Below the pieces are notes generated by a model. That model was not told the origin of the DNA. It saw nothing but the letters and a program-made list of their open reading frames with translations, and did not search any database. From Clostridiales bacterium (GTDB lineage: Bacteria; Bacillota; Clostridia; Lachnospirales; Lachnospiraceae), in assembly GCA_019416265.1 (NCBI GenBank), contig DXXQ01000151.1, positions 1 to 27,719 on the forward strand: 27,719 nt of DNA, given 5' to 3'. A program made the position numbers and the translations under genes. Position 1 is the first letter of the stretch, and each line of letters begins with the position of its first letter. Of this stretch, positions 1 through 7,564 are shown one piece after another.

Positions 1-2
1 GG

Positions 3-181
3 GACTTCATGACAGATGAGAAAAACTTCACCATCGTTTAAGGACACCTGATTGTGCAGACCAGGAAGAAGAAGCCCGATCCCTCACAGATGCGTATGAT
101 ATGCTTGTTTTAGCCTATCAAGAATCGAGGGTACTGAACGATGAAATGAAACAACTTGTAAAAGACGCTTTAAAAAGTTAA
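3..181 (+). pseudogene. 3' tail of an unidentified gene, possibly frameshifted
   Basis: An open frame runs from about 20 to the TAA at 179-181. It encodes an acidic helical tail ending in AYDMLVLAYQESRVLNDEMK and a few more residues, and is followed 27 bp later by a good terminator, so it is probably the real end of a plus-strand gene. The same frame has a stop at 17-19. A second frame (3-41, residues DFMTDEKNFTIV) also looks coding-like and stops at 39-41. Either the gene is frameshifted near 20-41, or the short second frame is chance. The rest lies outside the window. I do not recognise the family. Confidence 0.4.
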
Positions 182-208
182 TTTACAAAAGTGTATGGAG
201 GCACAAAC

Positions 209-239
209 GGGGAGGCTTCCCTCCCCATAAATTTTTTTT
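209..239 (+). terminator. Rho-independent terminator after the left-edge gene
   Basis: A perfect 7-bp stem GGGGAGG/CCTCCCC with a CTTC loop (209-226) is followed by a run of eight T at 232-239. It ends plus-strand transcription from the gene tail that stops at 181. Confidence 0.8.
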
Positions 240-320
240 AAAACTTACACAAAAAACTTGACAAACCCATTTGTCATGTAAACTTTTTATAAAAATCTTA
301 TCCATAAAATGAAATTTGAA

Positions 321-351
321 TTTGAAAAGTGCTCCGGCTCCCCGCCGGAGC
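321..351 (-). terminator. Terminator of the surface-gene remnant (copy 1 of a mirrored pair)
   Basis: A perfect 8-bp stem GCTCCGGC/GCCGGAGC (331-351) has a 5-nt loop. On the minus strand it is followed by ACTTTTCAAA. The same 31-nt module recurs at 1441-1471 with the loop in the opposite orientation. It lies directly downstream of the surface-protein remnant at 353-596. Confidence 0.7.
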
Positions 352-352
352 A

Positions 353-596
353 ATCGTTGCCTCTCTGTTAAAATTACATAATCATAACCTATAGTGCCTT
401 CTGTCTCACTGGAAAGGATTACAGTTGCCTTGTTACCAATAACCTTAATTTCCTTAATCATTGGAGTTCCCGATTTTTCTTTTGAAGTTATAACAACTAC
501 TGATGCCGTCTTAGGACTTTTGTAATCCCTGCTGTTTTTTACAGTAACAGTTACTGTACACTGTTTCATCCTTGGTAAAGGAATTCAATTTATAAG
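353..596 (-). pseudogene. 3' remnant of a paralogous repeat surface-protein gene
   Basis: About 62 residues encoded at 372-557 align with residues ~1085-1148 of the intact 1316-aa surface protein. They share the TVTVT strand, a central K-V-x-G-N-x-A-T strand and the ending GYDYVI. Upstream, another frame at 557-596 reads STYKLNSFTKDET, which would join the aligned block in phase if the near-duplicated 7-bp GTGTACA were removed. The gene is therefore frameshifted and lacks its 5' part, and it also loses homology after GYDYVI. The upstream edge coincides with the stop codon of the HNH gene (590-592). It is not expected to make protein. Nucleotide similarity to the intact gene looks only moderate by eye, so this is an old paralogue rather than a recent duplicate. 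Confidence 0.65.
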
Positions 597-1348
597 TACT
601 TATATACATCTATTAATAAAGTATATTTTTTCCATATTTCATTACATAAATCATTAGCTTCTTGTTGTTTATCTGATGCTTCATCAAGATTGTCAATGAT
701 ATAAGAACCATTACCATGCTTTGTATATCCACCTTGCAAAGCAATAAAGAATCTAAACTCTTCTATTTTTTCTACTAAGTCATTTATTTTTTCTTGTAAA
801 AGTTTATTGTTTATAGTTGCGCTTGGCTTTTTTAAATCATCCATCAAATTGAACAGTGGATTTAGTAAATCTCGTTGAAAATCTGCATGGTAATCTTGGC
901 CATTTAAAATATAATGCGTATTTGAATGCTCCATTGTTTGTATTATTTTATTCATTATACTCTTATCATTTTTAGATAGGGGTATTTTTTCGTCATATTT
1001 CTTATTGGCTACAATATTTTTACTTGCGTCTTCTTCTGCACAATATTTCCAGAAATGTAATAATTCCACAGTATAGGTCTTTTCATCGCGATCAATCATG
1101 GCAGCACAGTTTCTACATAGCCAAATACCATTTTCATAAGAACTCCGTTCCTCTGATGACATATTAGGATCATATCTTCTTCCCCCTTGTGCAGCCGCAC
1201 ATATATGAGCTGCTTCACCTAAATTTATGCTTCCTCTTGAACCTTCTTTAGGACCAATTGTTAATTTGCGACATTTTGGATTTGAGCATTTATAGGCAAC
1301 CCTTTTTGCTAATTCCTCTTTTGTTTTATAACTAAACTCATCTCTCAT
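590..1348 (-). CDS. HNH-endonuclease-like protein with C-terminal helical domain
   Basis: This 252-aa protein starts at ATG 1348, preceded by TGGAG at 9-nt spacing; an upstream ATG at 1384 lacks such a site. Residues 15-105 form a zinc-bound HNH/ββα-metal fold: C21-x4-C26, AAHI with probable general-base H48, NGIWLC with N73, C78-x2-C81, then IDRD. The third histidine of classical HNH motifs is not at its usual place, which is common in this AAHI...NGIWLC...ID subgroup. Residues 110-252 are helical and charged, with no domain I recognise. DNA or RNA cleavage is the family expectation. Such proteins are common as stand-alone genes or effector domains in defence islands, but no partner is present here. 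The gene is AT-rich and sits between two copies of the surface-gene terminator, which suggests acquisition. Confidence 0.7.
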   Translation of the reverse strand: MRDEFSYKTKEELAKRVAYKCSNPKCRKLTIGPKEGSRGSINLGEAAHICAAAQGGRRYDPNMSSEERSSYENGIWLCRNCAAMIDRDEKTYTVELLHFWKYCAEEDASKNIVANKKYDEKIPLSKNDKSIMNKIIQTMEHSNTHYILNGQDYHADFQRDLLNPLFNLMDDLKKPSATINNKLLQEKINDLVEKIEEFRFFIALQGGYTKHGNGSYIIDNLDEASDKQQEANDLCNEIWKKYTLLIDVYKYL

Positions 1349-1400
1349 TTTGCATGTCTCCATTCTATTCAATATGTTTATCAACGAAGTGTTATGTTAA

Positions 1401-1429
1401 TATTTAGGGTTCAAAATCTGAAATGACAA
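1401..1429 (-). promoter_or_regulatory. Candidate promoter of the HNH gene
   Basis: On the minus strand, TTGTCA (1424-1429) and TAAATA (1401-1406) are separated by 17 bp, about 50 bp ahead of the ATG at 1348. The -35 is good and the -10 is moderate. The gene therefore probably has its own promoter downstream of the surface-gene terminator. Confidence 0.45.
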
Positions 1430-1440
1430 TTGTACACTTA

Positions 1441-1471
1441 TTTGAAAAGTGCCCCGGCGGGGAGCCGGAGC
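1441..1471 (-). terminator. Terminator of the 1316-aa surface-protein gene (copy 2 of a mirrored pair)
   Basis: On the minus-strand transcript the stem GCUCCGGC/GCCGGGGC pairs with one G-U wobble around a UCCCC loop and is followed by ACUUUUC. The plus side also has six T at 1474-1479, so it may work both ways. It lies 66 bp past the stop codon of the surface gene. The TTTGAAAAGT flank is identical to that of 321-351, but loop and stem are reversed. Confidence 0.7.
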
Positions 1472-1537
1472 GCTTTTTTAGGAATCTTATAAATCACCCA
1501 AAATGGATTATTTCATTGTTTATATATCCAAGGTGTA

Positions 1538-4500
1538 TTATTTAACTGTTACTTTCTTTGCAGAAGACCATGGACTGAATACTTTCTTTCCATCTTCAGA
1601 TGTTCTGTTGAATGCATGGAGACCTACATAGTAAGTTCCTTTCTTCACATTCTTGAATGTTACAGTTGTTGTTTTCTGGTTCTTCTTAACAAGTGTGCCG
1701 TATTCAACTGGACGTTTTTCCCCAGATACAATTGCAAGCTTGCTTCCAAGAACTACATCATAGCCATCTGCATCTGCAGCTTTATCATATGTAACAGTTA
1801 CAGTAGAACCGTTCACTTTTACACTCTTGATAACTGGTTTTGATGGTGTAAGAGCAGATACCTCAAAACGGAATGGGTTAGACCATTCGCTGAAGATCTT
1901 CTTGCCATCAGCACCACGTTTCCAAGCATGGCAGTATGCATAGTATGTGCCTTGCTGTGTATATGTGAATGTTGTATCTGTTGTAAGTTTATTTCTGTTC
2001 ACTTTTGCATAGTCTTTATTTATGATGCAGTTACGGTCTTTGGAGATAACATAGTCATATCCAGTTGCTCCGTCACATGCTCCTGAAAGAACAGCAGTTG
2101 CATTATTTCCAGAAACTTTTACATCAACAATTACAGGTGTCTCTGGGATTGCGTCTGGATCTTCCCCAGCAATCTTAACAGTTTTAGAACCTGTGTAATG
2201 TTTGCTGTCTTTAGCAGGTGTTACAGTTACTGTACGATCTGCATTCTCTGTTACGATATATTTTGCTTTAGCAACACGAACTTCGCCGTTCATAACAACA
2301 ACATGAAGTCCTTCATCATCAGAATATGCTTCGATATCGCAATTTGCAAGATCTTTTTTATCAATTCCCCATGCAAATTCTTTATTAGTTAATTCAGTAC
2401 TGTTTACATAACCATGGATACCTTTTACTTTTACAGTATATTTAGCCTTATCTGTAGGCTCTGTTTTTGTTGGGTAATCCAGCTCGTAATCCTCACCTTC
2501 AACTAATGTTAAGGAGTCTCTTCCGTATGTAACAGTTACGTTTGGTTTTACAGGAAGCCCTTCAGAATATTCACCATTTTTAACAGTTACATTCTGTACA
2601 TCAAGTACAACTGGTTTGATTGCAAACTCTCTAGCGGCAATAGCATTTACTTCCTGTCCGTTTTCATCTTCAAATTTGAAGTTTCCATTTCCAGCGTAAT
2701 TACCTTTTCCTACAACTGCGATGTAAGCTTTGCGATCATCATCTCCGTATACATTGTGGAAATACTTAATCTCAAAATCCTTACCTTCTTCAAGTTTTAC
2801 ACTCTTGCCTGTAATATTGTCAGTATAAATGTAATTAAATTCTGCTTTCGCAAATGTATGTGCTTTACCATTATATAATGGATTCTGGTTTTCAACAGCT
2901 ACCTCTTTACCGTCAGCATCATACACTTTAAAGTAATTTGCAACGTTCGCTTTATCAATACCATCTACAATTTTACCAACGATATTAAAAGTTACTTCTT
3001 TGCTTCCAGTGAAATTTTTATTTGTACCATCCGGTGTTAAAGTAAATGTTCCTTTTCCAACTTCTGTATTGGCACCCTTAGCACCTGGATACGTAATAGT
3101 AAATCTGTCGCTGATAGCAACTTTACCTAATTTAATTGTCATTTCGCTACGAGCAGGTTTAATTTTGTGACCTGTATATACCTGATCTTCCACGTTAACA
3201 ACTAAATCGTTAACATCTGCTGGTGTAATAACAAATGTAGTTGTTGCAGTTGATTTATTAGAATACTCACCTTTTCCTTCAATGATAACTGTAGCTGTTC
3301 CTACATCAGTACCATATGCAATAGATCTGATTCTATAATCAACATCTTTTTCAAGCTCATAATTGCCATCTTTAACAATTAGTTCAGGAACAATTGCTTC
3401 TCCAGTATAAACATAGGATGGATTTACAGTTGTAACAGTAACATCATCCATGAGTTTATCACAAATTTCTGTATACACATCAAATTCAATGGCTGTTCCA
3501 GCTTTAATGAAGTTTTTATTTGTTAATTTTACATGAGTACGTACATAGTTTCCAACTACATTTGTTCCTTTTTTATCTGTAGCACTAGATGATGTTTCGT
3601 AACTATAGCTTACGTCATAATCTGTACCTTTTACAAGAGTAAATTCTTTAGCTGGTTTTGCACCATTGTGTGCCTTTACAACAATACCTGTGTCATATGC
3701 TTCAGCCTTTGTTGCGTAATCACCCTGTTTCTCGATGCGTTCTTTAGCTGTTACATCTTTGTTTGTTACTTCAGCAGGATTAATTGTAAAATTAAATGTC
3801 TTCTCACTTCCGTAATAGCTGTTCTTACCTTTTACAGTAAGAGTAGCAGTCCCGGCATCTTTGTTATTTGAATATACATAATCTGTAGAATAATCTACGT
3901 TTGGTGTTAATGGGTTATTCTGTCCAACTAAAGTAAAGTTTCCTAATTTTGCAGGATCTTTTACAATTGCCTCACCTGTGTATTCTTCTGCATGTGTAGC
4001 ATATTCACTACCATCTGCATGTTTACCATCAAATGTTCCATTTAAGGACATATTATACACACGGAATGTTACTTCTTTTTCGCCTGTCAGTTTGTCACTT
4101 GTACCCTTGGCTACTAACTTAGCTGTGTAATATCCTGCAGCACCTGTATTTTCCTGAATATTCTTAACATCAAAGTCTGCTGTTGTAAGACCAATAATAG
4201 AATTGCCTTCTAAATCAGTCACTTTGTCAGGATTAAATGCATTCTTAACATCAGTATCAGTAATCTGAGTCTTTTTAGCTTCAATAGCATTGAATGTAAT
4301 ATTAGTATGTGCTAAATCACGCTTTGTAATTTCCCATTCTCCAGCTACTAAGTCTCCATTGCTTCCAATGTTGTTGTAGTTTGTTTCATTTGAATCTACT
4401 TTTGCAACAACTTCATACTTTCCTACGTTGATTGCATTAGATACTGCCTGACCTTCATTATTAAGCCACACACTTGTGATTGCTTTTTCAGAATCTAAAA

Positions 4501-5488
4501 CGGCACCACTTCTGACATCTGTAACCACTAAGTCTTTTTTTGCTGGAACTAAACCGCTTCCATCATACTCTTTTGTTTTGTTGTTAACTTCTACTTTTAA
4601 GTCTTCTTTCTGGCTTACCCAGGTACGTTTTGCGATAGTAAGACCGGTAGAACCCGCATTGTTTGTTGTAGTAACAACAAATTCACCTGTATAATAGTTA
4701 GTATCAACTGGTTTTACAGAAATTGTAACTGGTGTACCAGCATTAACAAGACCTTCTGGAGATGTTACAGTGATAGTAAAATCCTTTTTACCCTCAACCT
4801 CATCACTGAAAACGAGCTCTTGGTTGCTCTCACCAAATGTAACGCCTTCAACCCATTCTTCAGCGGTTTTATGCTCTTTTCCATCATATGTAACGCTCTT
4901 GGTCGTAATAGCGATATTTGTTCTGTTTGTATCATCAACTACTTTATTGATATCACGTTTAGATACAACTACTACATTAGATTCGAAAGAGAACTTCATA
5001 GGATCCACTTTATCTGGATATGCGTCTGACGCATCACGATATAATGCTAACTGAAGGCTACCACCTAAATCTTCTTTTTTAGGAATATAAAGCCAATCAG
5101 CATTAGCTGTTTTTAAATCAGATAACTTAGATAATGTACCTTCTTTAACAATATTTCCATTTAATTTCCATTCATATTTAATAGCACCATCATTGTCACC
5201 AATTCCGGAATATTTAGCATCTTTAATCACTGGATAGTATCCCCATCCATTCTCTTCAAGAGTAAAACTAACCTTTGCTTCTGTTGCCTCAGCAGCTTCA
5301 ACCAGAGTTTCTTCAACTACAGGAGTTTCAACTTCGACCGGAGCTTCAGATGTAAACGCTGCGTCTGTTCCATCAGTAAACTCAGCAGCCCATACCGGCA
5401 CATTAGAAGTAGCCAGCATTGCAACAGCAAGAGAAATGCTCAGCGTTTTCTTCGCCATGCCCTTCTTTGTGTTTTTAATTTTCGTCAT
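1538..5488 (-). CDS. Large secreted MBG/Ig-like repeat protein
   Basis: This 1316-aa protein starts at ATG 5488 with AAAGGGG 9 nt upstream. Residues 1-34 are a Sec signal peptide: a lysine-rich start, the core LSISLAVAMLAT, and probable cleavage after VWA. A short acidic Glu/Ala/Thr linker follows. Most of the body consists of repeated 70-100-residue β-rich modules of the Y-T/D-G-x...GTATVTVKGKGxY...F-x-I-x-P kind (MBG/Ig-like); clear starts read YDGKEH, YTGEAIV (twice), YTGHKIK and YNGKAH. Two fibronectin-III-like modules close the protein (about 1116-1212 and 1213-1316, each ending with a phenylalanine or valine plus SEWS/SPWS motif). I see no LPxTG, SLH repeat or C-terminal membrane helix, so attachment to the cell surface is unexplained. 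An adhesin or matrix role is inferred from architecture only. A strong promoter and a terminator make it a single-gene unit. Confidence 0.8.
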   Translation of the reverse strand: MTKIKNTKKGMAKKTLSISLAVAMLATSNVPVWAAEFTDGTDAAFTSEAPVEVETPVVEETLVEAAEATEAKVSFTLEENGWGYYPVIKDAKYSGIGDNDGAIKYEWKLNGNIVKEGTLSKLSDLKTANADWLYIPKKEDLGGSLQLALYRDASDAYPDKVDPMKFSFESNVVVVSKRDINKVVDDTNRTNIAITTKSVTYDGKEHKTAEEWVEGVTFGESNQELVFSDEVEGKKDFTITVTSPEGLVNAGTPVTISVKPVDTNYYTGEFVVTTTNNAGSTGLTIAKRTWVSQKEDLKVEVNNKTKEYDGSGLVPAKKDLVVTDVRSGAVLDSEKAITSVWLNNEGQAVSNAINVGKYEVVAKVDSNETNYNNIGSNGDLVAGEWEITKRDLAHTNITFNAIEAKKTQITDTDVKNAFNPDKVTDLEGNSIIGLTTADFDVKNIQENTGAAGYYTAKLVAKGTSDKLTGEKEVTFRVYNMSLNGTFDGKHADGSEYATHAEEYTGEAIVKDPAKLGNFTLVGQNNPLTPNVDYSTDYVYSNNKDAGTATLTVKGKNSYYGSEKTFNFTINPAEVTNKDVTAKERIEKQGDYATKAEAYDTGIVVKAHNGAKPAKEFTLVKGTDYDVSYSYETSSSATDKKGTNVVGNYVRTHVKLTNKNFIKAGTAIEFDVYTEICDKLMDDVTVTTVNPSYVYTGEAIVPELIVKDGNYELEKDVDYRIRSIAYGTDVGTATVIIEGKGEYSNKSTATTTFVITPADVNDLVVNVEDQVYTGHKIKPARSEMTIKLGKVAISDRFTITYPGAKGANTEVGKGTFTLTPDGTNKNFTGSKEVTFNIVGKIVDGIDKANVANYFKVYDADGKEVAVENQNPLYNGKAHTFAKAEFNYIYTDNITGKSVKLEEGKDFEIKYFHNVYGDDDRKAYIAVVGKGNYAGNGNFKFEDENGQEVNAIAAREFAIKPVVLDVQNVTVKNGEYSEGLPVKPNVTVTYGRDSLTLVEGEDYELDYPTKTEPTDKAKYTVKVKGIHGYVNSTELTNKEFAWGIDKKDLANCDIEAYSDDEGLHVVVMNGEVRVAKAKYIVTENADRTVTVTPAKDSKHYTGSKTVKIAGEDPDAIPETPVIVDVKVSGNNATAVLSGACDGATGYDYVISKDRNCIINKDYAKVNRNKLTTDTTFTYTQQGTYYAYCHAWKRGADGKKIFSEWSNPFRFEVSALTPSKPVIKSVKVNGSTVTVTYDKAADADGYDVVLGSKLAIVSGEKRPVEYGTLVKKNQKTTTVTFKNVKKGTYYVGLHAFNRTSEDGKKVFSPWSSAKKVTVK

Positions 5489-5566
5489 GTTATAGTTCCC
5501 CTTTCCTTAATATAACTATTTCTTTTTTGGGTAAAGATTCCTAGACATAATCTGTCTGTTACGATT

Positions 5567-5595
5567 AATATAGTGCTTTCAAAGCTTTTTGTCAA
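5567..5595 (-). promoter_or_regulatory. Strong promoter of the surface-protein gene
   Basis: A consensus TTGACA (5590-5595) and TATATT (5567-5572) are separated by exactly 17 bp on the minus strand. Transcription would start near 5560, giving a leader of about 70 nt. That leader holds a small inverted repeat AGACA-GATTA-TGTCT at about 5542-5556, a possible operator. The rest of the gap up to 5830 is AT-rich and shows no gene. Confidence 0.75.
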
Positions 5596-5831
5596 GGGTA
5601 ATCCTTAAATTTTTTACGAATTTTTTAAATTTCACAAACTGTAAAAGCATTTGATTTCCTTTGTTTTCCAACGGTTAAATCAATAAATTGTAACAATTCG
5701 AGGTTGTATTAATATGAGACACAATATCATGTATTTACCAAGAAATTTTATGTTTGTGACTCTGACTGTAATTACTTTTCAAGTAACCTTATAAGAAGAA
5801 TTAAAACAAACTATTCTCCTCAAAGAAAGCA

Positions 5832-5848
5832 GGGACTTTTTCTGTCCC
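5832..5848 (-). terminator. Hairpin terminator after the Rpn-type nuclease gene
   Basis: GGGAC/GTCCC inverted repeat around a 7-nt loop. On the minus strand it is followed by a T-rich stretch (TGCTTTCTTT). It sits 24 bp beyond the stop codon at 5872-5874. Confidence 0.5.
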
Positions 5849-5871
5849 CACTTTCAAGAATACTTTTCTAA

Positions 5872-6804
5872 CTATTTTTCTTCTCCCTGTATTTTTTCAA
5901 GTTCTCCCATATTCAACCCGGTCAGACAGGATATTTTCTCAAGAGAAAGTTCCCCGTCCTCCAGCATTGCCCGCGCTATTCGATAGCTTTGTTTTTCTTC
6001 CCCAAGTTCTATTCCTTGCTCTATCCCTTTCTCTATCCCTTTCTGAATTAACCGTTCTGATGGTAATTCTAATACACGACCTCCCATAATTTCACCTACC
6101 CCTTTCCTTATCGTTTCTGTTTTACGAAAAATATAATCTGCAATGCGGATAATCAGATCAATCAGATCCCGATAGATCTCCTCTCTCCCTTGGTTCAACA
6201 AACTTTCTTCCAGACACTTTTCAATCCCGCGATATTCCTCTAATAGTTTTTCCAGTTTTTCTGTGCTCTCCTCCAGTTTTTTTAACTGTTTTTCGTACCG
6301 GATTACATAAAACGGGAGCAGGAAGAGCAGATTCTTCTGAAAGATTTCATTTCGGGTATATTCTTCTGCCCAGATGACCGGTACCCGATACTCCACAATC
6401 CTTCCGTCAGGCATCAGGATTTCCATCTCCAGTTCCTCTGCCCCGCCCTTCCCACGGAGATATAATACGCAGGAATGGGGGAATATTATACGGAATCTCC
6501 CATTTTCCCTGCTTGCGTTTTCCAGTGCAATGGCAAAATCATATTCTATCATTCGTATTACCATCCGGGTATCTCCGATACTCTGGCATTCCAGATGGTA
6601 TATCCTGTTTCCAATGAACAAATGGGAGTCTGTAATTATCTCTCCGCTTTTCGTCTCATGCTCGTTCTTTTTTTGGATGATCGGAATATCTTCTGGATAA
6701 TCGGTCCCAAATACCTCATTGATCAACGGTATTACTAACTCCGGCATCTTTTCCAGCATCGTCCGAAATACATCATCAAAAATCGTATTGTTGCTTATGC
6801 TCAC
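5872..6804 (-). CDS. Rpn-family recombination-promoting nuclease / PD-(D/E)XK transposase-like protein
   Basis: The 310-aa protein begins at a GTG (6802-6804) with AAAGGAG 7 nt upstream. The N-terminal part (about 1-90) carries the PD-(D/E)XK core of the Rpn/PDDEXK_2 family: FDDVFRTML helix, E30, D59 in TDSHLFI, and E72-C-Q74 in YHLECQS, where Q replaces the usual lysine as is common in this family. The middle is a charged coiled coil (about 170-200). The tail (about 245-310) has the typical I-x-x-GIEKGIEQGIELGEE stretch and a helix-turn-helix-like segment, ARAMLEDGELSLEKISCLTG. Known members cut DNA and raise recA-independent recombination; they occur in many scattered genomic copies. It appears complete. 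A decayed relative lies just upstream, on the same strand. Confidence 0.85.
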   Translation of the reverse strand: MSISNNTIFDDVFRTMLEKMPELVIPLINEVFGTDYPEDIPIIQKKNEHETKSGEIITDSHLFIGNRIYHLECQSIGDTRMVIRMIEYDFAIALENASRENGRFRIIFPHSCVLYLRGKGGAEELEMEILMPDGRIVEYRVPVIWAEEYTRNEIFQKNLLFLLPFYVIRYEKQLKKLEESTEKLEKLLEEYRGIEKCLEESLLNQGREEIYRDLIDLIIRIADYIFRKTETIRKGVGEIMGGRVLELPSERLIQKGIEKGIEQGIELGEEKQSYRIARAMLEDGELSLEKISCLTGLNMGELEKIQGEEK

Positions 6805-6909
6805 GAGGAGTCTCCTTTCTTTTTATTCTGTATATTTCGCTTTTGTATATAAAGGATTTCCTCTTGATGTACTTTTTGTTGTTTCTTATGTAAATAAGAT
6901 CTGTTGCCT

Positions 6910-7290
6910 TTAAAGATTTCCTTCATCCTCTGTACTTAATTGCTTAACCTTTTCCAGACTCAGCCCTGTAGCTTCGGATATTTCTTCTGCAGACATTCTT
7001 CCATCTTCCAGCAACCGCTTTGCAATTTGGCGTGCACTCTCTTCTCTCCAAATCTAATTTTATGATGCTTTCTAAACTTACTCCTGTAACTTTACCTATT
7101 TTTTCTATAGGCATTCTTCCATCTTCCAATAACACGTCAACTATCTTACGTGCAGTCTGTTTTGATCCACGCTGAATCCATGCCCGAATTCCTTGCTGAG
7201 TAATTCGATCTGTTTTTCTTTTGTATTCTTTATCTCTGCCGTTCAGGCGAAGGGCTTTCTCTTTTGTAAGTGACCTTTGTTCTGTTCACT
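6910..7290 (-). pseudogene. Decayed C-terminal part of an Rpn-family nuclease gene
   Basis: The minus strand from about 7290 encodes an Rpn-like tail, EYKRKTDRITQQGIRAWIQR and onward, running into ARKIVDVLLEDGRMP with its helix-turn-helix-like motif. A frameshift follows near 7060, after which the next frame gives a second copy, ARQIAKRLLEDGRMSAEE, ending EDEGNL at the stop 6910-6912. The nuclease domain is absent and a stop lies at the upstream side, so this is a fragment. Compared with the intact neighbour it carries two consecutive copies of the C-terminal motif instead of one. The 100 bp between it and the intact gene holds nothing else I can identify. Confidence 0.7.
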
Positions 7291-7512
7291 CACCTTCTTC
7301 TCTTTTTTATAATTTGATTTTATCAAAAAAATTATAAAACATCCAGAAAAATCACACGTCATCACCAGAAATTTTTATAAATTTTCATTCCCGCTCCCCA
7401 ATAGAAAAACAGGCTTTTCCAGCGTCTTATTTCAGAAAAATAAGCTCCGGACAGGGCGGTACCCTAAAAAAGAATTTCCTATTATATTGCGGTCATTCCA
7501 AAAAAGAATTTT

Positions 7513-7554
7513 TTGAAAAAAAATCGGCTCCGCATTTTTACGGAACCGATTTTA
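7513..7554 (-). terminator. Terminator of glgP
   Basis: On the minus strand AAAATCGG-TTCCG pairs with CGGA-GCCGATTTT around a short A/T loop (7521-7554), followed by a continuous T run. It starts 10 bp past the glgP stop codon. The stretch 7290-7510 is AT-rich and shows no gene. Confidence 0.85.
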
Positions 7555-7564
7555 TTAAAATCAT

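Noticed and set aside
353..596. Silent cassette for antigenic variation of the surface protein
   Set aside because: The stump looks only moderately similar to the intact gene at the nucleotide level by eye, is frameshifted, and is a single short copy, so ongoing gene conversion is unlikely.
5600..5830. Possible small RNA or gene in the AT-rich gap
   Set aside because: No paired promoter and terminator and no credible open frame were visible; only the surface-gene promoter and the neighbouring terminator could be supported.
7440..7520. Two AAAAAAGAATTT copies about 40 bp apart
   Set aside because: These are low-complexity A/T words in an AT-rich gap with no matching structure, likely chance.
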